The notes under the pieces: generated by a model
What the model saw: only the letters and a program-made list of their open reading frames with translations
Database searches by the model: none
Told to the model about the DNA's origin: nothing
Shown here: positions 25,748 through 37,879 of the stretch, piece after piece
How positions within the stretch are numbered: the first letter of the stretch is position 1
Layout of the letters: each line of letters opens with the position of its first letter
DNA from: Circinella umbellata
Lineage: Eukaryota; Mucoromycota; Mucoromycetes; Mucorales; Lichtheimiaceae
Assembly: GCA_025093555.1 (NCBI GenBank)
Contig: JAIWNF010000020.1
Location: 620,001 to 684,000 of the forward strand
Direction: 5' to 3'
DNA: 64,000 nt
Translations under genes and position numbers: made by a program

Positions 25748-25906
25748 GGCTAATAATGAAGACGAAGAAGTAAAGAAGCAAGAAAAGAAAATACGACCAT
25801 GAATGGGTTGCGCGGGTCGCGTCAAAAAAATGAAACCAAGCGGAGAGATAGTAGGCCCAGTGCGGTATACGTGTTTTCTCGTCACGCTCAATGTTAGTGG
25901 CAACAT
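25748..25906 (-). other. Possible mitochondrial N-terminal extension of the AP endonuclease
   Basis: From the ATG at 25906 the frame runs without a stop into MPKRKTPE. The 53 residues contain five Arg, one Lys and no acidic residue, plus many Ser/Thr and hydrophobics, which fits a mitochondrial targeting sequence. It could equally be an untranslated leader that is open by chance. Confidence 0.45.
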
Positions 25907-25983
25907 TAGGTTAACAGAAAGCAGGAATAAAAGAAAGTTTTGACTTTTATATATCTAAAATACAACGCAGGATAATATTATTA

Positions 25984-26290
25984 AGCGCCCCGATTATAAT
26001 GTGATTATGTTCAGAAAATATAAGAAGCCATATCATATGTGTTATGGTGGAGTGAAAAATGGATGCTCATCTGAAATCACTTCAATTCTTCACTTTATCG
26101 GCTGTGATGTTTTTGCAAGTTACAAATGGTATCAACAAATATAACATTGATATTATGCTTCAAATAATCAGTTCATCGATTACTTTTGATCATAAATGTT
26201 ACATACAACAAGCGCTATTATTTAAGTTGTAGTAGAAATGGAAACTGTTGAAATACCAACTACAAAAAAAAATATATCATGAATTCCATC
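25984..26290 (+). pseudogene. Old fragment of the zinc-finger/nuclease-like gene family
   Basis: About 300 bases align with the 3' half of the intact gene at 37880-39290. The start (CGCCCCGATTATAATGTGAT) matches 38814-38833 almost exactly; the AATGGATG(C/T)TCATCTGAAAT stretch and GTTGAAATACCAACTAC (26249-26265) match 38887-38906 and 39073-39089. The middle is shortened and diverged and the reading frame is lost. It lies directly upstream of hairpin repeat block A, which links the gene family to the repeat. Confidence 0.8.
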
Positions 26291-26409
26291 CACCTCTCTG
26301 TTATTACCTTTTTTTTTTCCTTTTTTGAAGGATAGATTAAGCTTGTAAGTAAAAAAAATTATCCATAGATGCACGATAAAATTAATTTTTATAGAATGCT
26401 TATACTTAT

Positions 26410-27212
26410 TGGCAACATATTTCACTTTTTATTGCAAGTACTGTAAATGAGCGTATAATAAAATATATTTTTATATAAATATTAAAACGCTCTTCGCCTA
26501 TGTATGTGAACGCTTTGCCCTAACATCTTGACTCGCTATAGTTCATAAGGTATGGTTCAGTGAGCATTAACAAGAGTCATAGAATACAAATCATTGAAAT
26601 TCGAATCGAATAAACATGTGAATAGCATATCATACCACCAATATTAAGTGCTAGTCAATACTAACAGTTGAGATTCTATCAACGAAGCTGTTCTATGTGC
26701 AAAATAATCATGTGGATCTCAAAAAAGGGTTTGATGAAGTGGTATCAGTAAGATATTTGAAAAGGAAAAATTGCCGTCGTTATATCCCACTTCCTAATAC
26801 GTAATGGGTCAGAAATAAATATGATTATATGGAACAAAAAAAGATAAGAAAGATCTTGGGTTCACCATAATTATGAGTGTAAAATGGTGATACCACAAGA
26901 AACAGAGCACAACGAAAATAACTGTCAAAAAAAATTCAGGAGGAAAAAAGAACGCGTTGCGCGCTTTGGTTAGACTTTTCAAAGTCTAACCATCCAGAAA
27001 TGTTTTAATGTCCGTCATATTCAGGTTAGACCCCGAAAAGTCTAACCATCGGAAATTTATAGTCTGGTTGGACTTTTCAAAGCCTAACCAGGCTATGACG
27101 GACTATAAATAATTTTTTGGTGGTTAGACTTCGAAAAGTCTAACCACCTAAAATTTTATTATGCAATATTTTTATACAGTCATAGTTGGTTAGACTTTTG
27201 AAAGTCTAACCA
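26410..27212 (+). repeat. Dispersed repeat block A with five-hairpin array
   Basis: The left 540 bases (about 26410-26950) align with 35545-36060, sharing CAAGTACTGTAAA, CATCTTGACTCG, ATGGTTCAGTGAGCA and TATATCCCACTTCCTAATA. After a shared GC island (AACGCGTTGCGCGC at 26951-26964) come inverted repeats at 26967-26992, 27024-27047, 27065-27090, 27119-27148 and 27187-27212. Each has arms based on GGTTAGAC/GTCTAACC; the first has perfect 12-base arms around TC. The third has compensating G/C changes in its arms. Spacers of about 15-40 bases carry related TCCGTCATA or CTATGACGGACTATA segments. No open reading frame lies inside. Confidence 0.9.
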
Positions 27213-28662
27213 TCCAAGAGATTTAATTTGTTTTTTTGCGCAATATTTACTATAGCTGGTATAGACTATTAAAAAAAGTTTATGTCACGCTACGACCTAC
27301 CTTGAAAATAGTGACCTACTAAAAATGTGAAAAAAAAAAAAACTGGTTATTATTATCTATGTATCATAGACAAATGAAATATTATGATATCAATCTGTTG
27401 AATCGGTAATTATGAAGAAAAGAAGAATGTATTATATACGTACAACAGCAAAAAATATGGGTAATTTAGCAATCAATTCTTAATAAAAAATTAAATATTC
27501 TATTAGTTATGATACAATTTTGAGCCTTCACATATATACACTATTACGCCATTATATCAATTACAGACAATTTTTCATAAAAAAAATTCATGTGACCAGA
27601 AGTATAAATTAACTAATTATATAATATTATCATACCAGAATTATACTGCTATTGTAATATTGAGACCAGTAGCTTTAAACCATGTGTTGTACTATTCTAA
27701 AATATCAACAAGGTACGAATTTAGCAAACGGCATGATTCGTTGCGTATCGATGTTTAGGATTATGTAACTGAGCTGGCTGAATCCCACTATATATATTTT
27801 TACTTGTAGTACACTTTCATAACATGTTTGCACTATAATGTATAGCGCAACGATCTCCCGATAAAAGATGTAAAGTAAAAATATAATTTGAACAATAAAA
27901 CGAATGTTTTTCTCAATATTATGGACTATATAGCATTAACGAAGATGCTTTATATTACAGAATACTTCTAAGGCTGAGCAGAGAGGTGGATAATTTATTA
28001 CGCACCAAGTTCCGGTTGTTTTTCAAAAGAGAAAAACTGTCAAGGCATGTCTGTTTTCTGTACATTTAATCTAATCACATAACGTTGAATCATATCACTT
28101 AATAGTTATTTAGCAACGGTGAATTCTGATTCATTTTCTTTTTGAGAAAGCAGGCTGCAGCAGCAGCAAAGGTCGTATCATACCAGTCAATGTCTAGGAA
28201 ATTTTTTTAGAGAACCATAGTGGACTTCTCATTTGTAATTCCTACGTATTGGATATGTACAGTATTTCATGTTTCTTTCAGTCGAACTTATCACACCATC
28301 AGTCACTACATATACTAATAACTTTCATGATAAGATATTATGGTAGGAATCGTGATAGTCATCATGACACTTAATTAATGTGCTTTGGTATATTTTAACT
28401 TAGTGATAATGAAATCCAGCAGAGCGTAATATACGTCAACAAAGTAGTACTATAATGGTACCTATAGGAACCATGAAGGATCAATGATAGTAGTAAATAT
28501 GTTTGAAGATTTTGATAGCTGACTTCTTTTTTGGGCTTCATGTAAGGATATACTAGCCAATCAAAAAATAAGGGTGCGATTTTTTTTTCTGGATAGAGCA
28601 ATAGCATTTTTTTTCTTCCTGCGTTTAACTTTTTCCGCTTCATATTTTAAAATATATTAATC
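27213..28662. other. AT-rich region upstream of MFAP1
   Basis: About 1.4 kb with no supportable gene. It follows the hairpin array and may include diverged repeat sequence, but I cannot align it to block B beyond the array. A GCAGCAGCAG run lies near 28155. The final part serves as the MFAP1 5' flank. Confidence 0.35.
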
Positions 28663-30402
28663 ATGGCATCTCGATCAAATCAACATCGACCTACAGTTCA
28701 AGCCAGACGTTATCGTGCAGGCCAAGTCCCTGAAAATTATATTGATGATCTTTCTGACAGTGAAGAAGAAGAAGAGCAACAACAACAACAACAAGAACAA
28801 GCTGAAGAAGAGTTAGTTCATCGCCGTAGTCGAGGACAACAACAGCAACAACAACAGCTACAATTCGCTCAAAAAGAAGTCGTCACCGGTCTTCGACAAG
28901 TTGAAATTTCTGAAAAAGAGGCCGTCACTGATCGACGTTTACGACGATTATTGCAAGCACAACAACAGCAAGAAACAGAAAAAGACGATTCAGGTCGGCG
29001 AAGGAGACGTGTTGTTGAAGATCAACGACCAGAAGAAAAAGAAGAAGAACAAGATGCTGAAGAAGAAGAGGAAAGAGCAAGAGCTCGATTACGTATGAAA
29101 CAAAAAGCATTACAACAACAAAAAGAATTAGAACGTGAAGAGGAGGAAGAAGAAGAAGAAGAGGAGGAGGAAGAAGAGGTATTTTTGTTATGTACAGTTT
29201 ACTCGCTTGTGGTTCAATTATGGGAAGGCCCCGTATGTTAACTATAATTGGATTTGTATGCGTCTGTTTATAGAGTTCAAGTGAATATGAAAGTGATAGC
29301 GAAGAAAGTGAGGATGAGATTAAAAAGATGCCCAAACCAATGTTTATACCAAAGTAATACACTATAATGATAATAATAATATTTTCATTTCAACCTTTCG
29401 AATATATATCTCATATATTATTAACACACATGTCGTCGTTGAAAATCATGTACTTTATAGAGCGCATCGAGAAACAGTACTTCAACAAGAACAAAAACAA
29501 AAGGAAGAAGAAGAACGGGAAAGAAAATATCAAGAAGAACTTGAACAACGAAAATTACAATCACATAATATGTTAGCTGAAGAGCTAAAACGTGAAAAAG
29601 AAGCAGGTGAAATATAATGATAATAATAATTTCATTTGTAGGTTGAGAATACAAATAATTATTTAAATATACTCATTATTGTTGTTTTTGAATATAATTG
29701 AAATAGAATTAGAAAAAGATTTATCAAGTCATGATGATACTGTGGATGATACAGATCATGGTGATCAAGCTGAATTTGATGCATGGAAAGTCCGTGAACT
29801 TAAACGTATTAAACGGGATCGTGAAGAACGTATTGCGTATGTATTATATTTCTTAGCAACAAATTGGAGAAGTTTTTATGAAGATCCAGAATAAAAAATG
29901 GCAGGGCTAACATAATGTATTCAATTTTATAATAGTCGTGAGCGTGAGCAAGAGGAAATTGAGCGTAGAAGAGAACTACCAGAGGATGTTCGATTAAAGA
30001 TGGATCTGGAAGAAGCTGAAAAAACAAGACAAAAGGATCGTGGTCAACATACTTACTTACAGAAATATTATCACAAGGGTGCATTCTTTCAGGTAGATAA
30101 TAATACTATCAACACTCGGAATATCAGCAGTATCAAATACTAATAATATTAATTTGATATATGATACATCTGTAATATAGGATAATGATGATGAAGTGTT
30201 ACAACGTGATTATTCTGCACCTACGGTAGATGAAGTTCGAAACAAAGAAATATTGCCCAAGGTGATGCAAGTCAAGAACTTTGGTCTGGCCGGTCGAACG
30301 AAATGGACTCATTTAACAGCTGAAGATACTTCTTCAAAAGATGATCCATGGAATAATAAATTAACTACAAATAAACGAAGAAGACGAAATGATGATCGAT
30401 AA
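28663..30402 (+). CDS. MFAP1: Microfibrillar-associated protein 1 homologue (spliceosome factor)
   Basis: MFAP1-family proteins belong to the spliceosomal B complex, interacting with Prp38. Exons 28663-29178, 29274-29353, 29461-29606, 29707-29836, 29936-30092 and 30181-30402 close to 416 residues. The N-terminus ([15 protein letters not shown]) matches the family's opening motif. The middle is low-complexity Gln/Glu and coiled-coil, with acidic runs of more than ten Glu before the first intron. The conserved C-terminus is unmistakable: [58 protein letters not shown] and [14 protein letters not shown], ending in basic residues. Despite the vertebrate name, no extracellular role is expected. 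Confidence 0.94.
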
Positions 30403-30660
30403 AAAAATAAATAAAAACAAATTAAAAACAAACAACATGATAATATTTATATATATACAAAGTGGACAAACTCCTTTTTTTTTAGATTGGAATATTTTTT
30501 TCGAGACATGGATGTATAATAGTAATAATAATAACAATATAGAAAAAATGTTGTTGTTGTATGAACTGAGTGCAAATATGTATAATATGGGATGCATTGA
30601 ATGAAGGTGATGTATACTTTGTTTGATAGTGTGTATATACATATATAAGAAGGGATAAAT

Positions 30661-33600
30661 CTACGATGTTTCTGCAATTTCTTTACTTGTTCTTCTACTA
30701 TTATGTTTACTAGTATTGCAATTAGATATCGTCGTTACAGTGTCCAATGTAGGTGGAGCCGCCATAGCATGGGCTGTCCCAACAAATGCGGCAGTGGGAG
30801 ATGCACCATATTTTGGTGAATTGGTTCTGTTCTTTGAAACAGAAGTCGTGGATGTAGATGGAGAAGGTGCGATAGTAGGAGATGTATTATTAATGATAGG
30901 TTGTAAAGTGAGATGATTTATTCCATGTTCGTCCGAAGGAGATTGCTGTTGTGATGATAATGGAATTTTGACAGATCCATTGAGACTAGAAGAGCGTCGA
31001 TGCGCATCAGTAGTATCAGTAGTAGTTGGAAAAGAAGATATAGATTGTTGTTCAGAAGGACTGGCGGTACGGTATCGTGTTCTTGAAAATAATTTTTTCT
31101 TGGTATTATTGTTATTGTTATTGTTATTTGTCTTTGAAATGGATGATTCAGATGGGTCACCACCGGGTTGATTTGCATAAGAGGATATCGATAATACAGA
31201 TAACGATGTTGGGCCCGATGATACGGAAGTGGTAAGGATGGCTTGAATAAAATAATGTATATTAGGAAGTGTGTAACGAAGATCAATGACAATTAGGCCA
31301 TAAGCATTCATTAACTAACAGAAAATAAAAATAAAAGTTCATTTATTACAATCCAACTTGTGTTAACTAATCCTACTATGGACTTCAATTTTTTTTTACC
31401 TGTTCAATATTTTTGTTTAGTAAAAACACGCCAAATTCAAATCGATAGCGATCAACACCTTTTGCGTAGAGAGGAAACCTAGATAATAAACAATTATGTG
31501 TCAGCACGAAAAAAAAACAGTAATTATTAATCGCACTTACTCTGTAGGCCCGTTAATGGATGATACAGGATCTTTGATCGAAGCCCGAGATCCCATGGGC
31601 CGGATTGGATATCTCAATGGTATATCAAGATAAAAAGCCAACATGGATACCAGATGTGCCGTAAATCCCAACGCAGTAGCAATCGATTCGTCATTGCATC
31701 CGGTATAAACGGAATTGGGTAGGTATATGTCCCGTATACAAAACTGATGTACATCATCGAACGACTTCTTTTTTTATATAATCAACCACAAACATGCAAT
31801 AGGATTTTCTTTTTTTTTTTTTTTTTTGTATATTTTGCATCATAAATCATAAAATAAAAATAGATAAATATTTTTCTTACCTGTTCAATGGGGTATATAG
31901 AAAATAAATCTGCAACCAGTTCTTTTTTTCGTCGATTAATCTGATGAAAGAGTTTTTCATGTGTTTGGATACTACGCTCAAGCAACTGTTCATTGTCTTT
32001 TAAGTCTTCTTTTTCAGCATTAAGTCGCTGATGTGATTTTTCCAATTCAGATTTTCGTTTAGCGATTAACTTTTGCATTTCTGATATTCGTTGACGACCT
32101 AAAAAAAAGAAGTTTTATTCTCAATTAATATGTTTTTTTTCCAGATACGTATAACTCTCGAAAGTGATTTTTTTCTTTACCTTTACGGATTCCATTTTTT
32201 TCTTTTACAAGTTCACCTTCTATCTCTTCAAGCTTACATTGACGTTGGTCATGTTCACGTGCCTGTCAACATTTTATTAAAAAGAGTTAGTATTAGAATG
32301 ATCAAGCTAAAAAATAAACGAACAGCTAATACTAGTAATTTACCAAACGAAATCGATCATTTTCATTAATTAAAATGTCACTTATATTTTGCCGTACTTG
32401 ATCGGCCGACTTTTGGGTATCGAATATGCATTGCTTCAAGGTATTCAACCTAGAAATGTATTTTAAATTAGAATCGGTTTTCATACTTTCTGTCCTTGAC
32501 TTTATTTGCTTTTCAATATCACATACTTGAGAAGATTATCTAAAGTATAGGACCGTTTGAACTAGTTTTTGTTATTATTATTATACATCACTCTATTCAT
32601 TAAGTACACGTTTATTATTCATAAAAGAAAATAGTTTACTTTGTTGATTGAATGCTCGGTATCAATACTTGCTCGATCGTTTTCCCCATATGGATCGATT
32701 AAACTAGATCGTTTACTGTGAATAATAAGTTTTGCCTATCGAAGATAATAGCAAATGGATCATATCCAGTGAATATGTGAGAAAATAATAGAAAATAACC
32801 AGTAACCAGTTTTATGTTTTGGAAATAAGCGCGTACCACAATATCAGGTGCAGTATAAAAACCATCTTCGAATTCTAATAGTAGAGTATTCTCTGGAAAC
32901 GAAGAGGGAGGATCTTGCAGCTAAAGTATTATAATTTATTCTAATATATCAGCTTCTTAACATATTTCTTTGTGTAATATAATAAACAAAACAATAACAA
33001 AAAAAAAACATCTGGATATATATTGCATAAATAATAAAAAAAGACACACGCCTTTTTGTTCTAATATATTTACCGTTTTGCCAATAAATGCTAATGTATT
33101 TAGATCAACTTGCCACTCGAGAAGTAATTGATACTCTTCCATTGGTTGTGAAGGACGCCTCGACTTGATGGGATGATTGTGTTCAGCGTATTGATCATCA
33201 GAACGAACAGCAGTTGCTGACTCGGGGAACGAGTGGCGCGCCCATAAACGTATCACAATTTCTGTTTGTACCCCATCATACCATGAAGAAGTCCATTGTG
33301 ATGAATCTAATGCCCGAAAAGAGGGGTTGACTGTATTGGGTATTGTTTCACTTTTAAAAAATGCAGCTTCATCGGTACTCAAATGTAATGTCAGGTAAAC
33401 ATCCAATAGTCCACGTTCCAGTTCGTTACTGCGAGAAAATTGTCTTTGTGGAGGAGCCGGGTGTTTATTTGTCGCTGTCGTAGGTCGTTTCACCATTAAT
33501 CGAGACGATTTTTTATATGCACTTTTTGTTAAAGATGAGTCTTCAACAGTTGTACTATTGGATGAACGGAGTGATGACGCGCTTTCTGAACGTCGCATAT

Positions 33601-34128
33601 CTGTTGCTTGCGTTGGTGTTGGATTATTACTATTATGATGTGAAAGGTTGGTGCTCGTCGTTGTTCCGGGATTAGGTGCTTCTATGGTATCTGTTGTTGG
33701 GAACGATCCTGTACGGCGATGAAAAACAGTTGATTTAGAACGTTGTTGTTGCTGTTGCTGTGTATCCCATGGTTGCGATGGAGAAGGAGATGAAGCTCGG
33801 GAAGTAACTGCACTACTGCTTAAACTCGATCCTCGACTGTTAATATAAAAACCCGATAAGCCCAGCATGTCACCATTTTCGGTTGTCGTTTTATTACTGT
33901 TCTCATGATCATTATTTCCGCTCCATAAAATATTACGACCGACAATGGTTTGTAAATGCCGTATTCGACGCTAAATGTTTTTTTTTTTAAGAAAAAAGTA
34001 CTTTTTTAATAATGGAGCTTATTTTTTAAAGAAAAAAAAAAGAAAGGTCCTTTCAACTATAATCAACTATCTGATTGTTCCTTTACCTGTCTTGGACTAG
34101 CTACTGGCCTATTGCTACTTTCAGACAT
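30661..34128 (-). CDS. UVRAG/Vps38-type subunit of PI3-kinase complex II
   Basis: Subunit of the Vps34-Vps15-Beclin1/Vps30 lipid kinase complex that acts on endosomes. Coding starts at 34128 (MSESSNRPVASPRQ, exon to 34087) and continues in about ten exons. Exon 2 opens RRIRHLQTIVGRNILW, then a Ser/Thr-rich stretch. A C2-like domain is encoded at about 33490-32870 (DVYLTLHLSTDEAAFFKSE, TVNPSF, WARHSFPES). Coiled coil follows at about 32440-31870 (RKSELEKSHQRLNAEKEDL). The conserved BARA2-like end contains IRPMGSRASIKDP near 31580 and RFRFEFGVFLLNKNIEQL near 31440. The C-terminal 180 residues are Ser/Asn/Thr-rich and poorly conserved. UVRAG is favoured over Atg14 because there is no N-terminal cysteine repeat and the C2-like domain is present. 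Exact exon limits in the middle are approximate. Confidence 0.85.
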
Positions 34129-35544
34129 TGGTATAACATTCGCCCCTCCAAAGTCGTGTATACAGGTTTGTCAAGAAAGTTTAATAGTGTATTTATTATA
34201 TGAATAAAAAAATAAAATGGAAATTGGGTTTGAAGAGAGCTGTTCGGAATACGAAAGAAGTGCTTCGCTGCTTGCACACACTTTGTGTTATGTCAAACAG
34301 AAAATTAATAAGGAATAAAATCCCTCAATTGCTCAAATTTACCAACGGGAAGGTTATCTAGTTTTAACTTGTTTACTTTTTACCAGTAGCTTTTAATGTT
34401 ATTAGCAGCTAGTAAATAAGGCAGTATTCATATTATGGTGCAGATGTGATAGAGTCATATGTAACTACATTTTTGCGCGTTGTCTTGCTTTGTCGTCTGC
34501 TTTTGTTTTTCCTCTTGAAAGCCAAAGTTATTCAATATGCTTAACTATTGAGATTACTAGCGAAAAAATCGAAAGCGAATATATATAAATAAAGAAGAAC
34601 AATAAAAAAAAGTAACATGTCTTTGTTAGAAAGAAGATTAGCTATTACTGACAAGAAGGTAGATAGTATTTTTCTACATACATCAAGGTATAACTAATTG
34701 AACCTTGGTGATAAATTTTGTACACTGGTAGATTCAAATAGTGTATTGCCCATATCATTAATTTTACTACTCTATTTAATATTTGTCTTTGTTAGTAATA
34801 TTAACAAAGTATACTTATTATGCATAAAAATGATATTGTTGAAAAAATAGGGTGCAAGTGTCTCGCTCAGTCACGTGTGAAGTGTATCATTTTAATAGAA
34901 TGTGATCTGGTCCCAGTAAATTGAAAAGTACATGATAGAGATATTTCTTCTTTCCGTTTTTGTTAGTCTCACGATGGTTGTACAATATGTTTCTCAAGCT
35001 AATCAGAATAAGAAACTTCACAATATGTCATTCCTGGACAAATATATAAATAGTAATAGTAATAATAATAATCCCCTCTTCAAATAACCAAAGCATGTTT
35101 ACGTACTGTATCAAGTTTAGAAATGATTGAACGGGAGCGACAGATATTGTAAGCACTTTGTATAGCATATATACGTAATCGTAAAAAAGTATTCTTGTTT
35201 CACCGCTTTCAGAGTCAAAACCTTTCCAAAAGCTAGGATCCATTTTGGTTCTAATTGCCTATTTCATGTATTATAGCATGTTCATGACTTTACAGATTGT
35301 TTTTACTGGCCTGATACGTAAAAACTTAAAAGAAAGAGCATGATGTGATATCCACTTTTAAAAATTTATGGCAGCTACAGTGATTCTCAATATGAATTCC
35401 AAAAATACATAATAGATTGTATCTAGCTCATATACTTTCATGGTCTATGCCAAATATAATGAACTTCAAAAGAAATCTGCATAAAAAAGCAAATTATTAT
35501 TTAGGTATGTACGTACGTAGATGATAGAATATTTATAATATATA
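34129..35544. other. Intergenic region left of repeat block B
   Basis: AT-rich DNA, UVRAG 5' flank on the left. A 71-codon minus-strand frame at 35028-35243 shows no domain. I could not align 35250-35540 to the gene fragment that sits left of block A, so the two repeat copies appear to diverge here. Confidence 0.35.
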
Positions 35545-36625
35545 GACAGCAATATTACACTTTTTGTTACAAGTACTGTAAACAAGAGTTTAATTCTTAT
35601 ATAATACTAATATGTCTTTTGTCTATGCGAATACTTTGTATAAACATCTTGACTCGTGATACGTAATTTATAAGACATGGTTCAGTGAGCACTAACAAAA
35701 GTCATAAAATACAGATCATCGGGATTAAATCGAATAAACATATGATAATAACAAGATTATACCACCGATATTAAATGCTATTCAGTACCCATAGTAGCAT
35801 ATGTAAACAGCGAGATTTTACAAAATCACCATGTACAAATTTGTTTTTGTGGATCCCAAAAAAAAAGTTTGATGAGGAGATATATCAGACACACGAAGCG
35901 GATAAATGTGAATGAATCAGCGTCATTATATCCCACTTCCTAATAATTAACTAGAAAAAATATGTTCATATGGAACGAAGAAGGTAAGAAAGACTCTGGA
36001 TGGCCATAGTTATGAGTGTAAATGATGATACCACAAGAAATAGATCACAACCCCCCCCCACGGAGCAGGGAAAAAAACGCGTTGCGCGCTTGGTTAGACT
36101 TTTCAAAGTCTAACCATCCAAAAATATATTTTTTTCTCCGATCATCTTTTATAGTCCGTCAGTCGGGTTAGACTTTGAAAAGTCTAACCATCCACAAAAA
36201 TCTATTATGCTTTCACCAATAATATTTCGTAGTCCGACATAGCTGGGTTAGACTTTAAAAAGTCTAACCATCCAAAAATTTTATTTGGGATAAAACTACT
36301 TAGTGATCCTCGGATTATGTTGGGTCACCTTGGTAACATTAGGTAACTGTTTTATGATATAAAGAGAATTTAGCCAAGAGCTTCTGTGTTAAAATTAGGG
36401 GGGGTGCAGCACGTATTTAATCCGATCATTTATTTATTACTGTATCTATAAAGTTCGAGTAAGTGATAGGAGAAAAAGTATAATTGTAATTATCTAATTT
36501 CGGATATTTATGATTTAGAAGGGGGTAACAAACATACGCTTCCTTCCAGAATGATAACGGCGACTTTGCCGAAGAAGATGATTATTTATTTTGATCCCAG
36601 AATAAGAGTTTTTCCATTAAAAATT
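35545..36625 (+). repeat. Dispersed repeat block B with three-hairpin array
   Basis: Left part (35545-36060) aligns with block A. The GC island AACGCGTTGCGCGC (36077-36090) is followed by inverted repeats at 36091-36116 (identical in sequence to the first of block A), 36166-36189 and 36246-36269. Spacers contain TATAGTCCGTCAG and TAGTCCGACATAGC. The right part (about 36300-36625) is matched in reverse orientation by 40520-40870, sharing CAAGAGCTTCTGT, AACGGCGACTT, CCGAAGAA, TTTTGATCCC and TCCATTAAAAATT. This block lies 1.25 kb upstream of the zinc-finger/nuclease-like gene. Confidence 0.88.
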
Positions 36626-37762
36626 CCAATTGGATAGCATACAATACAATATGAGCTTAACTTTTGTACTTGATATATAACAATGGATAGTGTGAATATA
36701 TTTATCAGATCCAATATTGAAACAGGTGTGTTATGCTTCTGAATGATTTGAGAACTATAAAACATTAAGACAAGTCTGTTTAGAACCATATATGCATATA
36801 TACTTTGTATATTGTTATTCTGGAATATAAGTAGAATGATTTCAAAAGTATACATGTACTAGCTTTGCAAAGTTATATTATAAAGTTCAATTCATTTAAT
36901 TTGCTTTCTTATTATACGTACAGTACTAATTAAGTTTGTAAACCAAGACTATACATATACCATTGATTTCAAAACACCAAATAGACAAGCTTTTTTCACT
37001 ATGTAAAATGCTTAATTTTGTTAAACTGTTGTTAGAGATGTATGAGATAATAAGGCAAGACACATCCTCTTTCTCTTTTCTTGATGATAGAGACCAATAT
37101 TCCATTTTCGCATGAATAAAACATTACATTTACATGTGCATTTGTATTCAAATATATAAACTCTTGATCAGCTTTATTTATCCAAAAAGAAAAAAAATCA
37201 GTTTTACACATCCCTCTTAATTTTCAACTATTCGTGCAATTGATGTCATTTTTCTGATAAAAAAAATGTATCAGCTAATCAATATTATACATCGGTAATT
37301 GGTACCATCTTTTCCGCATAATGGGTCACATTTTATTTATATTCAGAATACGTACGTATTATTTTCTCATGGGTTGCCCTACCGATCTGAACTTTGGTCG
37401 CTTGTCCTCATTACCAAAAAAAAATCTTTTCTTTCATTTTCTTGTACTATCAATTATCAGCACGCAAATAAAAAGAAACATACTTTCCAACCTATGAGTA
37501 GGCTTGTTAAATTACTTTGAATACATGGCTGATATTTTGCTGATGGTGATAGTGCTGCAAATATGAGTCTTAAACTTCTTGATAATGTTTAGCTGGATAT
37601 AGTAATTAAGGCTTTTGAATTGAAGATACAAATGATTTGACATTTTTTACTGGGAATAATTATGGTTATTTGCCTATCATCCCGTCTTGCTCATGATGCT
37701 GAAATTTATCCCGGAGATGATTTTTAACAAAAAGACCACAAGCTAGTAATTTTATTTTCAAG
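36626..37762. other. AT-rich flank upstream of the zinc-finger gene
   Basis: About 1.1 kb with no supportable gene. Open frames at 36586-36855 (minus) and 37299-37520 (plus) are AT-derived without domains. No counterpart was found on the right arm of the inverted duplication, where the matching interval is only about 450 bp. Confidence 0.35.
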
Positions 37763-37838
37763 CACGCACACACACACCCACACACCCACACACCCACCCA
37801 CACACCCACACACCCACCCACACACCCACACACCCACC

Positions 37839-37870
<32 letters not shown>

Positions 37871-37872
37871 CA
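37763..37872. repeat. CA-rich minisatellite just upstream of the zinc-finger gene
   Basis: Three perfect 20-base units CACACCCACACACCCACCCA (37781-37840), preceded by partial units and followed by a CA run and a TA run. The tract ends about ten bases before the ATG at 37880, so it lies in the 5' leader or core promoter. The opposite strand gives an artificial Cys/Val/Gly open frame. Confidence 0.95.
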
Positions 37873-37879
37873 TACAAAC

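Noticed and set aside
26951..27212. CRISPR-like array
   Set aside because: Units are palindromes with short, related spacers in a fungal nuclear genome. Spacer length and content do not fit CRISPR and no cas gene is present.
26967..27212. Telomeric or subtelomeric repeat (TTAG-containing)
   Set aside because: The motif is TTAGAC in inverted pairs, not tandem TTAGGG, and it lies between ordinary genes.
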